A stretch of DNA of 64,000 nt, taken from the NCBI RefSeq assembly GCF_945859685.1, contig NC_079148.1, positions 41,303,946 to 41,367,945 of the forward strand. Reading direction: 5' to 3'. The translations under genes were made by a program, and so were the position numbers. The stretch comes from Eupeodes corollae. Its lineage: Eukaryota; Arthropoda; Insecta; Diptera; Syrphidae. Position 1 is the stretch's first letter; each line of letters starts with the position of its first letter. Below, piece after piece: positions 1-10,549 of the stretch. The notes under the pieces are model-generated. The model had not been told where the DNA came from and did no database searches. It was given only the letters and a program-made list of their open reading frames with translations.

Positions 1-1406
1 CAAAACCAATGCCATAATATTTACATTTTACAACAACCATAAATTCAAATCACAATAAAATTCCATTTTTCATCCCTTACTCCCGCACTGCTCGTGTTTT
101 ACAGATTCAGATTGAATTAGTTATGGAGCTGTTAAACTCCAGAACTCCAAGATTTAGATACTCGTACTCGTACACATAACCACAAGACAAATTGGTTATG
201 TCAACAAAAACATGTGTTTTCAAAACTGTATGTTCAGTTTAGCTTTCGACTTCATAAACTTTTGGTCTTCGTTTCTTATTGTCTTGCAAAGTATCTACAT
301 ATATCTAAATATACCTTCCAATGTACACATTTAAATAAATATCTATGTAAATCTTTTTGAATTTTTCTTCTGCTAAAGAACAAAAGAAATATTTAAAGTA
401 AACATACAAAAATATAAACTACCTACAAACATACATACTTCTTATACCCGATAGCCATGTGCATAATATTTTATTTCCATTGCAATCCAAAAATGGTGTT
501 CAAGTTGTGTTACCACATTTTCGCCATTTGCTGCATTCTTATGTCAGGAGAAGTAACAAGTTCGCTCACCACCCGACCAAATATGCACAATCTGTGGGAT
601 AAACAACGGTGATTTGGTGAGTGGCCGGCAACAAAAATAAAAAACCTTTAAAAAAAGATACAAAACTTATTCACAAGCATGAAATAAGATACAATCATGA
701 AGTTGGAAAATGCATGCAGCACAATGCAGCATTTTATACTTACTGCAAACATCTCTCTCTATCTCTTTCAATCTTTGTCTATCTCTCTCTCAGTCTACTC
801 CAAACAATTGAAATTGGAATGCCCAGAGTAAATTTTGGAAACCCAACACTCTTTTATTTTATATTATATTCAAATCAGTAGCAGGTATCTTTTAGATGCA
901 TGCATATATGCAACTGCAATATAGCACTGTAGGCTATTTTCAATATTTGTGTTTTGTTTTTATTTTCGAAACTATATGAGCTTGCTTTTCATTATCTAGA
1001 CAAGAGCCTTAAAAAAAAAGACAAAATAACTAAAACTAAAATCAAAACAGAAAATAATAACTGTGTCTATGTTTTTCATATGGTTTTTCCTTCCTCTGTC
1101 ATTATTGTGATGATTTTTTTTGTATTTATTTTGCAAGGCTAAAAGATAACGAAAGCTGTTTGAAATTTGATTAAGTCGTCTGGTTTGGTGTCAGTTGTGA
1201 GTTCAGTGGGAAGAGTCAGACACCTGACACAGTAAACAAATCTAAAACTGGAATGCCTTCCTACGGCCATGATGGCTGGTATGGCATGGCAGTGTCTGAT
1301 CTCACTTTGTACTTAATGATGACAACTTATTGTATATGTAATCTAGCAGGGGTGGATTTAGCAAAAATATTTTTTTTTCTTAAATGTCTTTTAAAAGTTT
1401 TTTTTT
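1..1406. other. AT-rich DNA without recognisable gene
   Basis: No reading frame here resembles a known protein. The open stretches (for example 621-881) are low in complexity, and the 621-881 frame runs through a pyrimidine-rich CT tract at about 751-800. Short polypurine and poly(T) runs are common. The stretch most resembles intronic or intergenic DNA of an AT-rich insect genome. Confidence 0.5.
751..800. repeat. CT-rich simple-sequence tract
   Basis: An imperfect (CT)n/(TCTC)n tract interrupted by short AT words. It explains the Ser/Leu-rich open frame crossing it, which I therefore do not call as a gene. Confidence 0.7.
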
Positions 1407-3799
1407 TAACTTCCCATAGAAAGTTATTGTAATGGGTCCGATTTGTCAAACTGAAAATTTTGAATTTTTTCGACGTTTCAAGGTCCCTAGAGTCGAAATA
1501 AAAGATTTTTAGAAAGATGTCTGTTCGTGCGTGTGTTCTTACGTCTGTACGTTCGGACGTTTTTATCGTCGTCCATAGCTCAAGACCAAGATGAGATAAC
1601 AACTTCAAATAAATTGTTTATAATATTGCAGAAAAATGGGGAAATAGCTCTCAAGAAAATTACATGGGTGTTTTTTTACCATAGCAGTTTAAAAAAAGGT
1701 GAACATTTTGGTTTACCCTAAATATCTTACGAACCAAAAACACTAGAGACTTGAATTAAATTTTATATAATATATTGTAACGTTATATCAAAAAAGTATA
1801 TTTTTTGAAAAAGAAAATAAAATTTTTATAAATCAAAAACACTGACAAAAAATGTGTCACCTCCAAAATTTTACGACTAAAATATGATTTCATGTCCAAA
1901 GAAATTTGGTGCCACGAAGAATAATGTTTTTGACATCTGATAAAATTTTGAGAAAAATCGAATAGACAGTTTTTTTATAAAAAATAAAAATCTAAAAAAA
2001 CATTACTCAAAGTTGGTAAAAATTGAATATCGATTAAAATATCTTTTCAAAAACTTGAAATTTAGGCTTCAAACTTATTTAATCTTATAAAAAATATTGT
2101 CTTCAATATTCTGAAAAATGTTGAGAAAAATCGAATTGACAGTTTTTTTACAAAAAATAAAAACCTAAAAAAATGTTTAAAAGTTGGCAAAAATTGATTT
2201 TCGACTCAAATATCTTTTCAAAAATTTTAGATATTGGCTTAAATTTACTTTCATCTTTTAAAAAATATTGTTGTTAACATGCAGTAAGATTTTGAAAAAA
2301 ATCGAATTGATAGTTTTTTTACAAAAAAATAAAAAACGAAAAAAAATATCAAAAGTTGGTAAAAATTGAATATCGACTCAAATATCTTTTCAAAACTTTG
2401 AGATATTGGCTTTAAACTACTTTAATCTTTTAAAAAATATTGTTGTTAACATGCAGTAAGATTTTGAAAAAAATCGAATTGATAGTTTTTTACAAAAAAA
2501 TAAAAAACGAAAAAAAAATATCAAAAGTTGGTAAAAATTGATTTTCGACTCAAATATCTTTTCGAAACTTTGAAAAATTGGCTTCAAACTAATTTTATCT
2601 TATAAGAAATATTGTTTTCAACATTCGGTAAAATTTTGAGAAAAATCGAATCGACAGTTTTTTTTACAAAAAATAAAAACCTAAACAAATTAATAAAAGT
2701 TGGTAAAAATTGATTTTCGACTCAAATATCTTTTCAAAACTTTGAGATATTAGCTTTTATTTACTTTTATCTTTCAAAAAATATTGTTGTCAATATTCAG
2801 TAAAGTTTTGAAAAAAATCGAATTGACATTTTTTTTACAAAAAATTAAAAACCGAAAAAAAATAACAAAAGTTGGTAAAAAATAATTTTCGACTCAAATA
2901 TCTTTCTCAAAAATTTGAGATAATAGCTTCTAACAAATTTTACATATAAAAAATATTGTTTTCAACACTATTTCAAATTTTGATAAAAATCGAATTGACA
3001 GTTTTCTTAGAAAAAATAAAAACCTAAAAAAAAATGTATAAAGTTGGTAAAAATTTATTTTCGACTTAAATGGCTTTTCAAAACTTTGAGATATTGGCTT
3101 TAATTTACTTTTTTATTTTAAAAAATATTGTTGTCAACATTCAGTAAAATCTTGAAAAAAATCGAATTGACAGTTTTCTTAGAAAAAATTAAAACCTAAA
3201 AAAAATGTATAAAAGTTGGTAAAAATTGATTTTCCACTCAAATATCTTTTAAAAAATGTGAAATGTTGGCTTTAAACTACTCTTATGTTTCAAAATTTAC
3301 TGTTGTTAATATTCAGTAAAATCTTGAAAAAAAAATCGAATTGACAGTTTTTGTACAAAAAATTTATAACCGAAAAAACTAACAAAAGTTGGTAAAAAAT
3401 GATTTTCGACTGAAATATCTTTTCAAAAATTTGAGATATTGGCTTTAATTTACTTTAATCTTTCAAAAAATATTCTTGTCGACATTCAGTAAAATTTTGA
3501 AAAAAAAATGACAGTTTTTTTTTACAAAAAAGTAAAAACATAAAAAAAATTAACAAAAGATGGTAAAAATTTACTTTCGACTCAAATAGCTTTTCAAAAA
3601 TTAAAAATATTGGCTTAAAACTTCTTTTATTTCACAGAAAATATTATTTTCGATATTCAGTAATTTTTATATAAAAATCAAACAGTCCGTTTTTTATAAA
3701 AAATAAAATCTACAAAAAATAGTACGTAAATTTGATAAAAATTGATACGAGTACATAGAGAAGTTATCAGTGTGGGTCGCATCCCAGCCTCTTTTTTTA
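1407..3799 (+). mobile_element. Helentron/DINE-1-like repeat, longest copy
   Basis: It starts after a T-run with AACTTCCCATAGAAAGTT, the 5' palindrome of the family with one changed base. It continues with the conserved 5' block: a TGGGTCCGATTTGTC word, a short GTACGTTCGGACGT microsatellite, then CATAGCTCAAGACCA. From about 1860 it becomes an array of ~172-bp units. It ends with AAGTTATCAGTGTGGGTCGC and ATCCCAGCCTC before a T-run. The plan (5' palindrome, internal microsatellite, tandem units, 3' hairpin, insertion between T residues) resembles Helentron-associated non-autonomous elements. The class is inferred; the repeat itself is seen directly because it recurs many times in this window. 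Confidence 0.8.
1860..3765 (+). repeat. ~172-bp tandem array, about 10-11 units
   Basis: The word AGTTGGTAAAAATTGA or a close variant recurs at 2011, 2182, 2354, 2525, 2698, 2870, 3042, 3214, 3387 and 3558, with a last degenerate unit near 3727. Spacing is 171-173 bp throughout. Each unit also holds a CGACTCAAATATCTTTTCAA word, a TGAGATATTGGCTT word and an AAAAATCGAATTGACAGTTT word. The array lies inside the Helentron-like copy. Other copies in the window carry fewer units. Confidence 0.92.
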
Positions 3800-5458
3800 T
3801 ATCATGGAGTTGTGTACTACACATCATTAACAGAGCTCTAAAGTTCTTCTTTATGTTTTAACTAATTTCTCTTAAGGACACATTTCAGACAAAAATATGG
3901 AGGAAAACTAAAAAAACTTAAAACATTTCAAAAATAAATCATACAAAAATAAACTTACAAATTTCGTCAGGAAATCTATTCAACATATAATTACCGGTAA
4001 CTTAGTTAGCTAGTAGGCTCTCTTCTACTAGTGAGATAGATAAGATGCTAAGTGCTGCCCAAATGAATTTTCTTTTTTATTTTAAAATTGAAAACAAAAT
4101 TAATGTTATAAAGACATGACCATAATAGAAAAAAGAAAACGCTTGCTCTTTTTAAGAAACACGGAATCCCCAAATAATAGTCCAACTTTTTAACTTCTGA
4201 CAACCAAAATCCGTTCCTGGTTTATTGTTTTTCTCCTGATAGGTGAATCTACATTGAAAAAACAAATCCCAACTGTAAAGTAGACAAAAATAAACTAGAA
4301 TAAGTTAAGGAGAACTTTTTGTATTTGTCAATTGGGCGGGAAAAACTGTTATGCAATTGAAAATAAAATAAAGTTCAAAAAGTTGATCTCGATGCACAGA
4401 AAAAAAAAACTAAAAAATCCAATAATTAGTTCTTCCACATATTGACATACTTCTATGAAAGTACCTATGATATACCCAACCCACCCATAGTGTGGAAATG
4501 TCATAGTTTAGAAAGTTCAATGCGGTCACTCTCATTATTAAGGTCATTGAGTGTTTAAGAAAACTTAATATAGAATTTCAACTGACGACATAACATCGTC
4601 TGGCTCTGGATTGAAATAAAAAAAGTTTAAATACGAAAAAATTGCTGAACCCGCAGCTTCTGCAATTGCATTTTTATCCTATTGTTGTTGTTTTGCAATA
4701 CCTTCTATAAGTAGTAATAATTGCTCCCTGTGTATTGTCAGTCAATTGTTGACGCCATTCAACAACTTCAACACAACTCTTTGGATAGGCTATACCTATT
4801 ATGAGCTTCAGTCATAGAGACAGCAGAGATGAGGAAGGGAAAAGAGAAACAATAATATTGATGGAAATATAGAGACAAACTTGTCGATCCGGTAATGACG
4901 ATGACGTTGACGTTAGGTGGCGCTGAAGGAAGTAGGTTATACTCGTTCCTACATTAAGAGACGTACAAAATGTATGACTAAGTTTGTTGTTTGTTGTTGT
5001 TTTATTTTGTTAATTATGATTTTTTTTTTTGGTTTACCAGATAATTTTTGCTGACATGAGTAATTTTATTGGAATGTACTTTAAGCGCCTTTTCATTCAG
5101 TAAAAAATTCTCATTCACGTTTTTTACATTGAATTCAAAAATGAACAGCAAAATTGTTGATTTCCAATGAATCGTCAGGTGGATATTATGTTAAACTTTA
5201 ATTGCTTTGAATGGTGTTTATGTCTATAATTTATTTACACTTCACATTTTTGTATTATAGGTATTTGTATACTGTCTGCTATGATATCACATTTATAAAT
5301 GCTATCTATATAAAAAATCAGTCATAAGTCAATTTGACATAAAGAGTAGAAATTCTCAATTTTTACAATATCTTACAAAAAAAAGAGGGAAAACAAACAA
5401 ACTAGTGAACAAGTTCTACAAAAAAATTCCCTTTTACGCATATAAACAAATTTGATAT
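3800..5458. other. AT-rich DNA without recognisable gene
   Basis: No protein homology, RNA gene or repeat copy recognised. A small GC-richer patch with ATGACG/TTGACG words lies around 4895-4945, but no feature can be assigned to it. Confidence 0.45.
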
Positions 5459-5466
5459 GATTTGAT

Positions 5467-5497
5467 CATTGACATACTGTACATGGACTGCTAGTAG
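5467..5497 (+). repeat. Left terminal inverted repeat of the 8-bp-TSD element
   Basis: This pairs with the reverse complement of 8026-8056, with four mismatches (A/G, G/A, G/A, A/G) in 31 positions. The outer base directly abuts GATTTGAT. Confidence 0.85.
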
Positions 5498-6239
5498 CCA
5501 ACTTCACTATGGTTCCATTTTTAACGGACAAAACACTAGCGCAAAAGAAAGCTATGCGGAAAAATTTTGTAACATTTAAATTTAATACTCACAGCCACTG
5601 CTGTCGTTCTTACTACTATAGTAGTATTTTACTGTTTTCACGGACGAAAACTACTCCCCAAAATCAAACGGAAAAGAAATTTGTATTTGGCTTACAATAA
5701 AAAACAAAATTTAAAATATAATGCCCCAATAATAGTGCAACAGCAGAAAGAAAATTTTCAGATGTAAGCTTTATAAAAGATAAAATTCACTTAAGTTAGA
5801 AACGGTGAATGCCTGGAACTTCTTTAAAACAATTTCACCGAAAAATGGGAGCAATCGAAAACTTTAATCGAAAAAAACAAAACATTGTATAAGGCGCCAG
5901 TTATAGCTTTCATTGGTTTCCATGATTGCAAACAAACATTGGAATTTTTTTGACAGGTCATTTGTAGCTATCCTTAAACATTTCTGTCATTGAAAAAATT
6001 TCCCGATTGAAATCCACCGACAAAATTTTACTGACAGAAATCTATTATTCGAATTGTGTGAAATTGGAACACAAATCAGTGGAACTATTCGTTTCACTTT
6101 TGAACATAAAGTATCAGCTGTACAGGAAAATGAATTTCCGTCCGTTGTAAAAAAAAATAACTGCGCAATTACACTTTTTTTTTCTTAAAAAAAAAATTCT
6201 TGTGTTTTTTTGTTTTTATAATTTGCAGGCACTCAAGGG

Positions 6240-7320
6240 GTTATTAGTACTCTTTACATGTTTATATTTAAACACAGTGCGAGCATAAAGAAAATAAGGA
6301 ATGATTTAAAAGGAGATACCGGTGCACATTGGTTTTAAAGTTCTGAACATCAAATTGGGAGAGAAAAACAGAGTTGGCTAAAGCATTCCACATTCTTGAA
6401 GTGCGATTTAAGAAAGAATCTCTATATCTTGACAGTACGCCCGAAATTGAGCTCAAGGGTAATCTAATGAGCATTCTTGGAAGTGCGAGAATTACGGCTG
6501 AATCGTTTAAGGGGTGGAATGTAACTGGCTAGTTCAACAGAACATTGTTTGTAAAAATATCGATAAAACAACGAAAGGCATGAAACATTGCGGCGGTGTT
6601 CTAGCCATGTAAATGTTTCGATTAATGTTTCGATTATAGTTCTATCGCCTGTCATTTTTAAAGCCCTTTTTTGTATTCTATCCAATAATTTTAAACTTGT
6701 TTTAGGGGCACCTGCCCAGATATGCGAATTATATCCAAGCTTTGGACGGATGAAGGCTTTGTAAATTACAGCCAGATCAGTAGAGGTGGAAAATTTCTTG
6801 CACCGTCAGAGAAATCCTAAGCACCTGTCATCATTTTTGTCAAACTTTGGGTTTGATAGGTTTTACCCTGTTCGGGATAAAATTTCTCATTCCACAAAGA
6901 ATTAAATTTGTAACCATATCTGCGCTGGAATTCACGTCACTATCGAGGAAGAATAGTTCCTGAAGAATTCATTGAGACCGTCCCAGTTGGCTTTTTCATA
7001 TTGCCAAACGGTTCTCATAGGAGTTTTTTCTTTAACTGGGTTTTTTAGACATGAGAATTTTGCAGATACGATACAATGGTCTGATGTGCCTAGAGGCAGT
7101 AATACACTGATTGTGTATTTGTTAGGGTCAGAGGTTAGAAACAAGTCTAGGGTGTTGGCGGATTGACCTGCAACGTCAGGGATTCGAGTTTGCTCATCGA
7201 CAAGCTGAGTTAATTGATTTAACTCACCAAAGATCTCAACATACCTTCCTTCCGGTGTTGATTGGCCAGAATGACGAAGCCAACAAGAATTGTGAACATT
7301 GAAGTGTGATTTCCGGTGTA
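6240..7320 (-). pseudogene. jockey/CR1-type LINE remnant: EN end joined to RT end
   Basis: Read on the minus strand, about 7320-6932 encodes the C-terminal half of an APE-type endonuclease. It has a TLDLFLTSDP motif and the catalytic GTSDH motif, while the expected GDFN is altered to SHFN. Frames at 6685-6464 and 6474-6268 encode the end of ORF2: a DRIQKRALKMTGD motif, an LEHRRNVSCLSLFYRYF motif, and a YRDSFLNRTSRMWNAL motif near the C-terminus. The RT palm (YADD) is missing, so there is an internal deletion near 6800-6860, and the two last blocks are in different frames. An A-rich 3' end on the minus strand lies just below 6240. The clade assignment is by motif style only. It sits inside the TIR element. 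Confidence 0.82.
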
Positions 7321-8025
7321 GGATTATATAATTTTCTTTTCTAATCATCGTCAAAAATTTTTTCTGGATCGATTTCAATGGTAGCTATAATTGGCCCCTT
7401 AATGTTTGCAACTGAAAATATGAAACATCGAATTTACAATAATGAATTAAATTTATTCATGAATACTCAAACATGTATGTTGATGTAAAATATAATTTAA
7501 ACTGTCAATTTCTTATTTAATAAAAAAAAAATGATGAATTTAAATTATTTATTTCAACTATATTATTTTAAAATGTTGGCTTTTAGCAGTGAAAGCAAAA
7601 ATTTGGTACGACTAACATTCCTCTATTTGTCTGTTTTCGGAACATTAACCTTCGCCATTGGCCAATTAACTTCGAATTTGGAAATTATTATTTTCAGTTT
7701 TTAATTTTGTTCATGGGCCAAGCATGTGTTTGTTGTTTTTTCAATTCAAGAAAATACTCCCCAAAATGATAGAAAAATACTGCTCTTGAAATTTTTAAAA
7801 CGACAGCACTGCTCACAGCAAAAAAAAAAACATGGCATCGTTTGTCGTCAACAAATTATACTAGATGTCAATACTTTCTATGTCAAAAAAAGCTTAGCTC
7901 AACTAAATACAAACCGATGTCGCTAAATATTTCATAACTTTTTTCTGCCACTGTGCCTGAAAGGGCTAGTGTAGTTAATTTGAAGTGGAACCATTTTTAT
8001 TCAAATTTTGTATGGAAAATTCATA

Positions 8026-8056
8026 CCACTAGTAGTCCATGTATAGCATGTCAATG
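8026..8056 (-). repeat. Right terminal inverted repeat of the 8-bp-TSD element
   Basis: Inverted copy of 5467-5497 (27/31). It is followed immediately by GATTTGAT, identical to the 8 bases before the left repeat. Confidence 0.85.
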
Positions 8057-8322
8057 GATTTGATACTTGCTCCAAATTTTAAATTATGTATAATCAACTT
8101 TACTTTCTGTTTCTATAATTCAACAACAAAAAGGATACAATTTCATAATAAAGTCTTGAAAATACAAATTAAAAGTTTAAAATGCTTTCTTACTGACTGA
8201 AATGCGTAATTTAAAAGAGAATTCGATGGTATAAGTGTCAACACGAATAGTACTCTGTTTTGCAAGAATTATAAAGGTTTCATATTTTATAAATGCTTCT
8301 GGAAAGATCCTTACTTCTAATA

Positions 8323-9591
8323 CAGGCTTATCCATTTTACGGTTTCAAAAATAAACGTAAATAAAACACGTATAAAATTTTATTTTACATGATATTTCCT
8401 TTTATTATAAAATTTGAACTTTGACATTATGTGTGAAGCACAAAATCATTTAAAAGACTACCACGCGAACTGTTGCAAGCATCGATTCTTTTGAGGTAGT
8501 TGTCGACCGTCTTTTGAGACACATTGGGCGTTATCTCAGCCATAACTTGACTAATGTTGGATTATGTAGGTACTTAGTACTTAAAATTTTATCTGCATAA
8601 AAAGTAAAAACGATCTTTCGCGTAGCCCCACCAAATCAGGTCCAGTGGTGTCAAACTGCATTACCTTGATGGCGGATTGATATCGTCACGACAGGAAATA
8701 ACGCAGCCAGGAAATGTCTCTTGCAATAGTCATATTTCCTCGAGTTGTGTGGGATGTGGCACCGTCGTGTTGGAACAACATATTCTCCAATTTGTATTCT
8801 TCAATAGCAGGCAAAAAAAAATCGGTTATCATATGGCCATAACACTCCGAATTGAAGGTGACAGTCCTTTCATCGTCGTTTCTGAAGAAGTAACGTCCAA
8901 TCATACCTGCGGGCCAAAGAATCCACCTATTTAATGTTGTCTCTTCAATTACTTGAGGATTCTTAGAACCCCAAATACAAAAATTTTGTTTTTTAACATA
9001 CCCACCGAGTCAGAAATAAGCTTCGACGCTGAAAAAAATCGCCGTCCACTGTCTTGTTCAAGCACCCATTTGATGAATCTACGACGTTGTGAAGGTCAGC
9101 TCCTTTAGTTCTTGTGTTAGCTGGAATTTATATGGATGAAGGTATAGATCGAGATGCAAAATACGACATAATGTGCAGGAAAACAGTCCTTATTCCTGAG
9201 AACGACGAGGAATCGACACATTCGGGTCTTCGGTAACACTTTTACTTGCAACGATATTTTCAGTGGTACGATCGAAACGATCATTCACAAGGCTTACAAT
9301 ATCTGTAACCAATCCAGTTTCTTCAAATTTCTTCACAATTTTGCCAATTGCTTGTGTAGATGGACGATTATATAAAACATAATCTCCTCTTAGAGCACTA
9401 TATGTGGCTGTGACAGAATCACCATTTTTGTAGTAGGTTTTCAAAAATTGTATGCGTTGTGCGGTAGTTAAGCGATTCATTTTCGTAAATGTCAGACTTT
9501 CAACTTAAAGTAGTAATTGACTTAAGAACTTAGTTTGAAGGATGTCAAATTCCATCCCCATACTTTTGAAAGTGCAAAATGGATAACCCGT
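8323..9591 (-). mobile_element. Nearly full-length mariner-like element (DUF4817 type)
   Basis: The 1.27-kb element is bounded by inverted repeats related to CAGGGTTATCCATTTTGC. The left end begins at 8323 (CAGGCTTATCCATTTTAC) and the right end is the inverse, ending at 9591. TA flanks both sides (8321-8322 and 9592-9593), the usual mariner target duplication. A minus-strand transposase pseudogene fills the interior. A deleted copy of the same family lies at 59374-60361. Confidence 0.88.
8427..9480 (-). pseudogene. Mariner-like transposase, inactivated
   Basis: The start at 9480 (MNRLTTAQRIQFLKTYYKNG) opens a helix-turn-helix DUF4817-type DNA-binding region with an IGKIVKKFEETG motif. The DDE/D domain follows. 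The second catalytic Asp is visible in LFQHDGATSHTT (8904-8686 frame). At the first catalytic site the codons read FSVEAYF followed by TGA and then LGGYVKKQNF, so the expected Asp is Val and the next conserved Trp is a stop. The C-terminus reads KRIDACNSSRG and ends at the stop at 8427. The span of about 351 codons suits a ~345-residue mariner transposase. Frames are broken between 9190 and 8904. Confidence 0.9.
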
Positions 9592-9593
9592 TA

Positions 9594-10229
9594 TTATATT
9601 AGAAGACTTAGTTGATTAAAATTGATCAAAATCGTTACCTTCTTACGAAATATAGAATCCCGGACGCAAGTGTAAAATTTAAAAATACAAACATTTGGAA
9701 TTAAAAATTTCAAAACTTCAAGAAAACATCATATAAAATATGGTAAAAAAACAAAGCCTTTTTCAATGGTTAAAACAAACCAAAACATCAAAAAATATTT
9801 TTAATCAAGGCTAAGTTACGATTAAATCACCAAACAGAAGGAATATGCCGTCATAAGAAAAAAGAGTTCAAAAATAAAATACTTAGTACCAAATTTTGAA
9901 ACTAGAAAAAATGCCCTTTTCTTTGAAGAAGCCATAAGTTTTCAACTGCAATTCAACACAAAAAAATGGCAATTTGGGTCTTAAACACGTTCATAAAGTT
10001 ACCCATTCAAATGAAAATAAATCATTACTTCTTGAGCACGAAAGTATCTTATATATATTTTTTAACTCATCTTACAGAATTTAACAATTTAACTTTTAAA
10101 GCCAGTCAAAGATATAAGAAACCTGAAAAGTCTAATTTATGAATATTTCATATTCTTATGAATATAATTTTTCTAAAAATTCTAAGCTTGGCAGAATAAT
10201 AATAAAATTTGTACAAATTGGGTCTCGAC
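9594..10229. other. AT-rich DNA without recognisable gene
   Basis: No protein similarity or clear repeat boundary. It may include a very diverged 5' part of the Helentron-like fragment that ends at 10549, but I could not align it by eye. Confidence 0.35.
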
Positions 10230-10549
10230 AAAAAGTTTAGTTAACAAAAACAGATTTTGAAATTAAACTTATTTTATCATATGCAAATAATTGTTGCTAA
10301 CTTTTAGTTTAATTTTTTTTATAAATATTCAATTGACAACTTATTTTACAAAACAGGAAATTCTACAAAAACAACAAACACGTGATATGAAATGGGTTTC
10401 GACTTAAGTTTAAAAAGAAATAACGAAAGATACTGACTTCAATATTATTATCTCACACAAAATATTGGTAATAATATTTTGTAAAGTTTTTGAGAAAAAT
10501 CGACTGACGTACGTGGCTGGGAAGTTATCAGTGTGGGTCGCATCCCAGG
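10230..10549 (+). mobile_element. Helentron-like repeat, 3' fragment
   Basis: It ends with GGGAAGTTATCAGTGTGGGT followed by CGCATCCCAG, the diagnostic 3' terminus of the family. The CGACTGACGTACG word just before is a changed form of CGACAGACGGGA. One or two degenerate ~170-bp units precede it. The 5' block is absent and the left boundary is approximate. Confidence 0.65.

Larger units (their letters stand above)
5459..8064. mobile_element. TIR DNA element with 8-bp TSD (P-like or hAT-like)
   Basis: A 31-bp sequence at 5467-5497, beginning CATTGACATACTGTACATGG, is repeated inverted at 8026-8056 with 27/31 matches. Immediately outside both ends lies the perfect 8-bp direct repeat GATTTGAT (5459-5466 and 8057-8064). 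TIRs starting with CA, a 31-bp length and an 8-bp duplication suit the P superfamily. hAT also makes 8-bp duplications, but its usual T at position 2 and A at position 7 are only half met. No transposase is recognisable in the non-LINE parts (5498-6239 and 7321-8025), so this is a non-autonomous or internally replaced copy. A LINE fragment occupies its middle. Confidence 0.78.

Noticed and set aside
621..881. 86-codon open frame
   Set aside because: It runs through a CT microsatellite and an AT-rich segment. There are no family motifs, and the start context and composition are uninformative.
1860..3765. CRISPR array
   Set aside because: The whole ~172-bp unit is repeated with no unique spacers, and the genome is eukaryotic with a transposon context.
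3700..3799. Relation of the 172-bp unit to primate alpha satellite
   Set aside because: Only the period is similar. The sequence is unrelated and the organism is almost certainly an insect.
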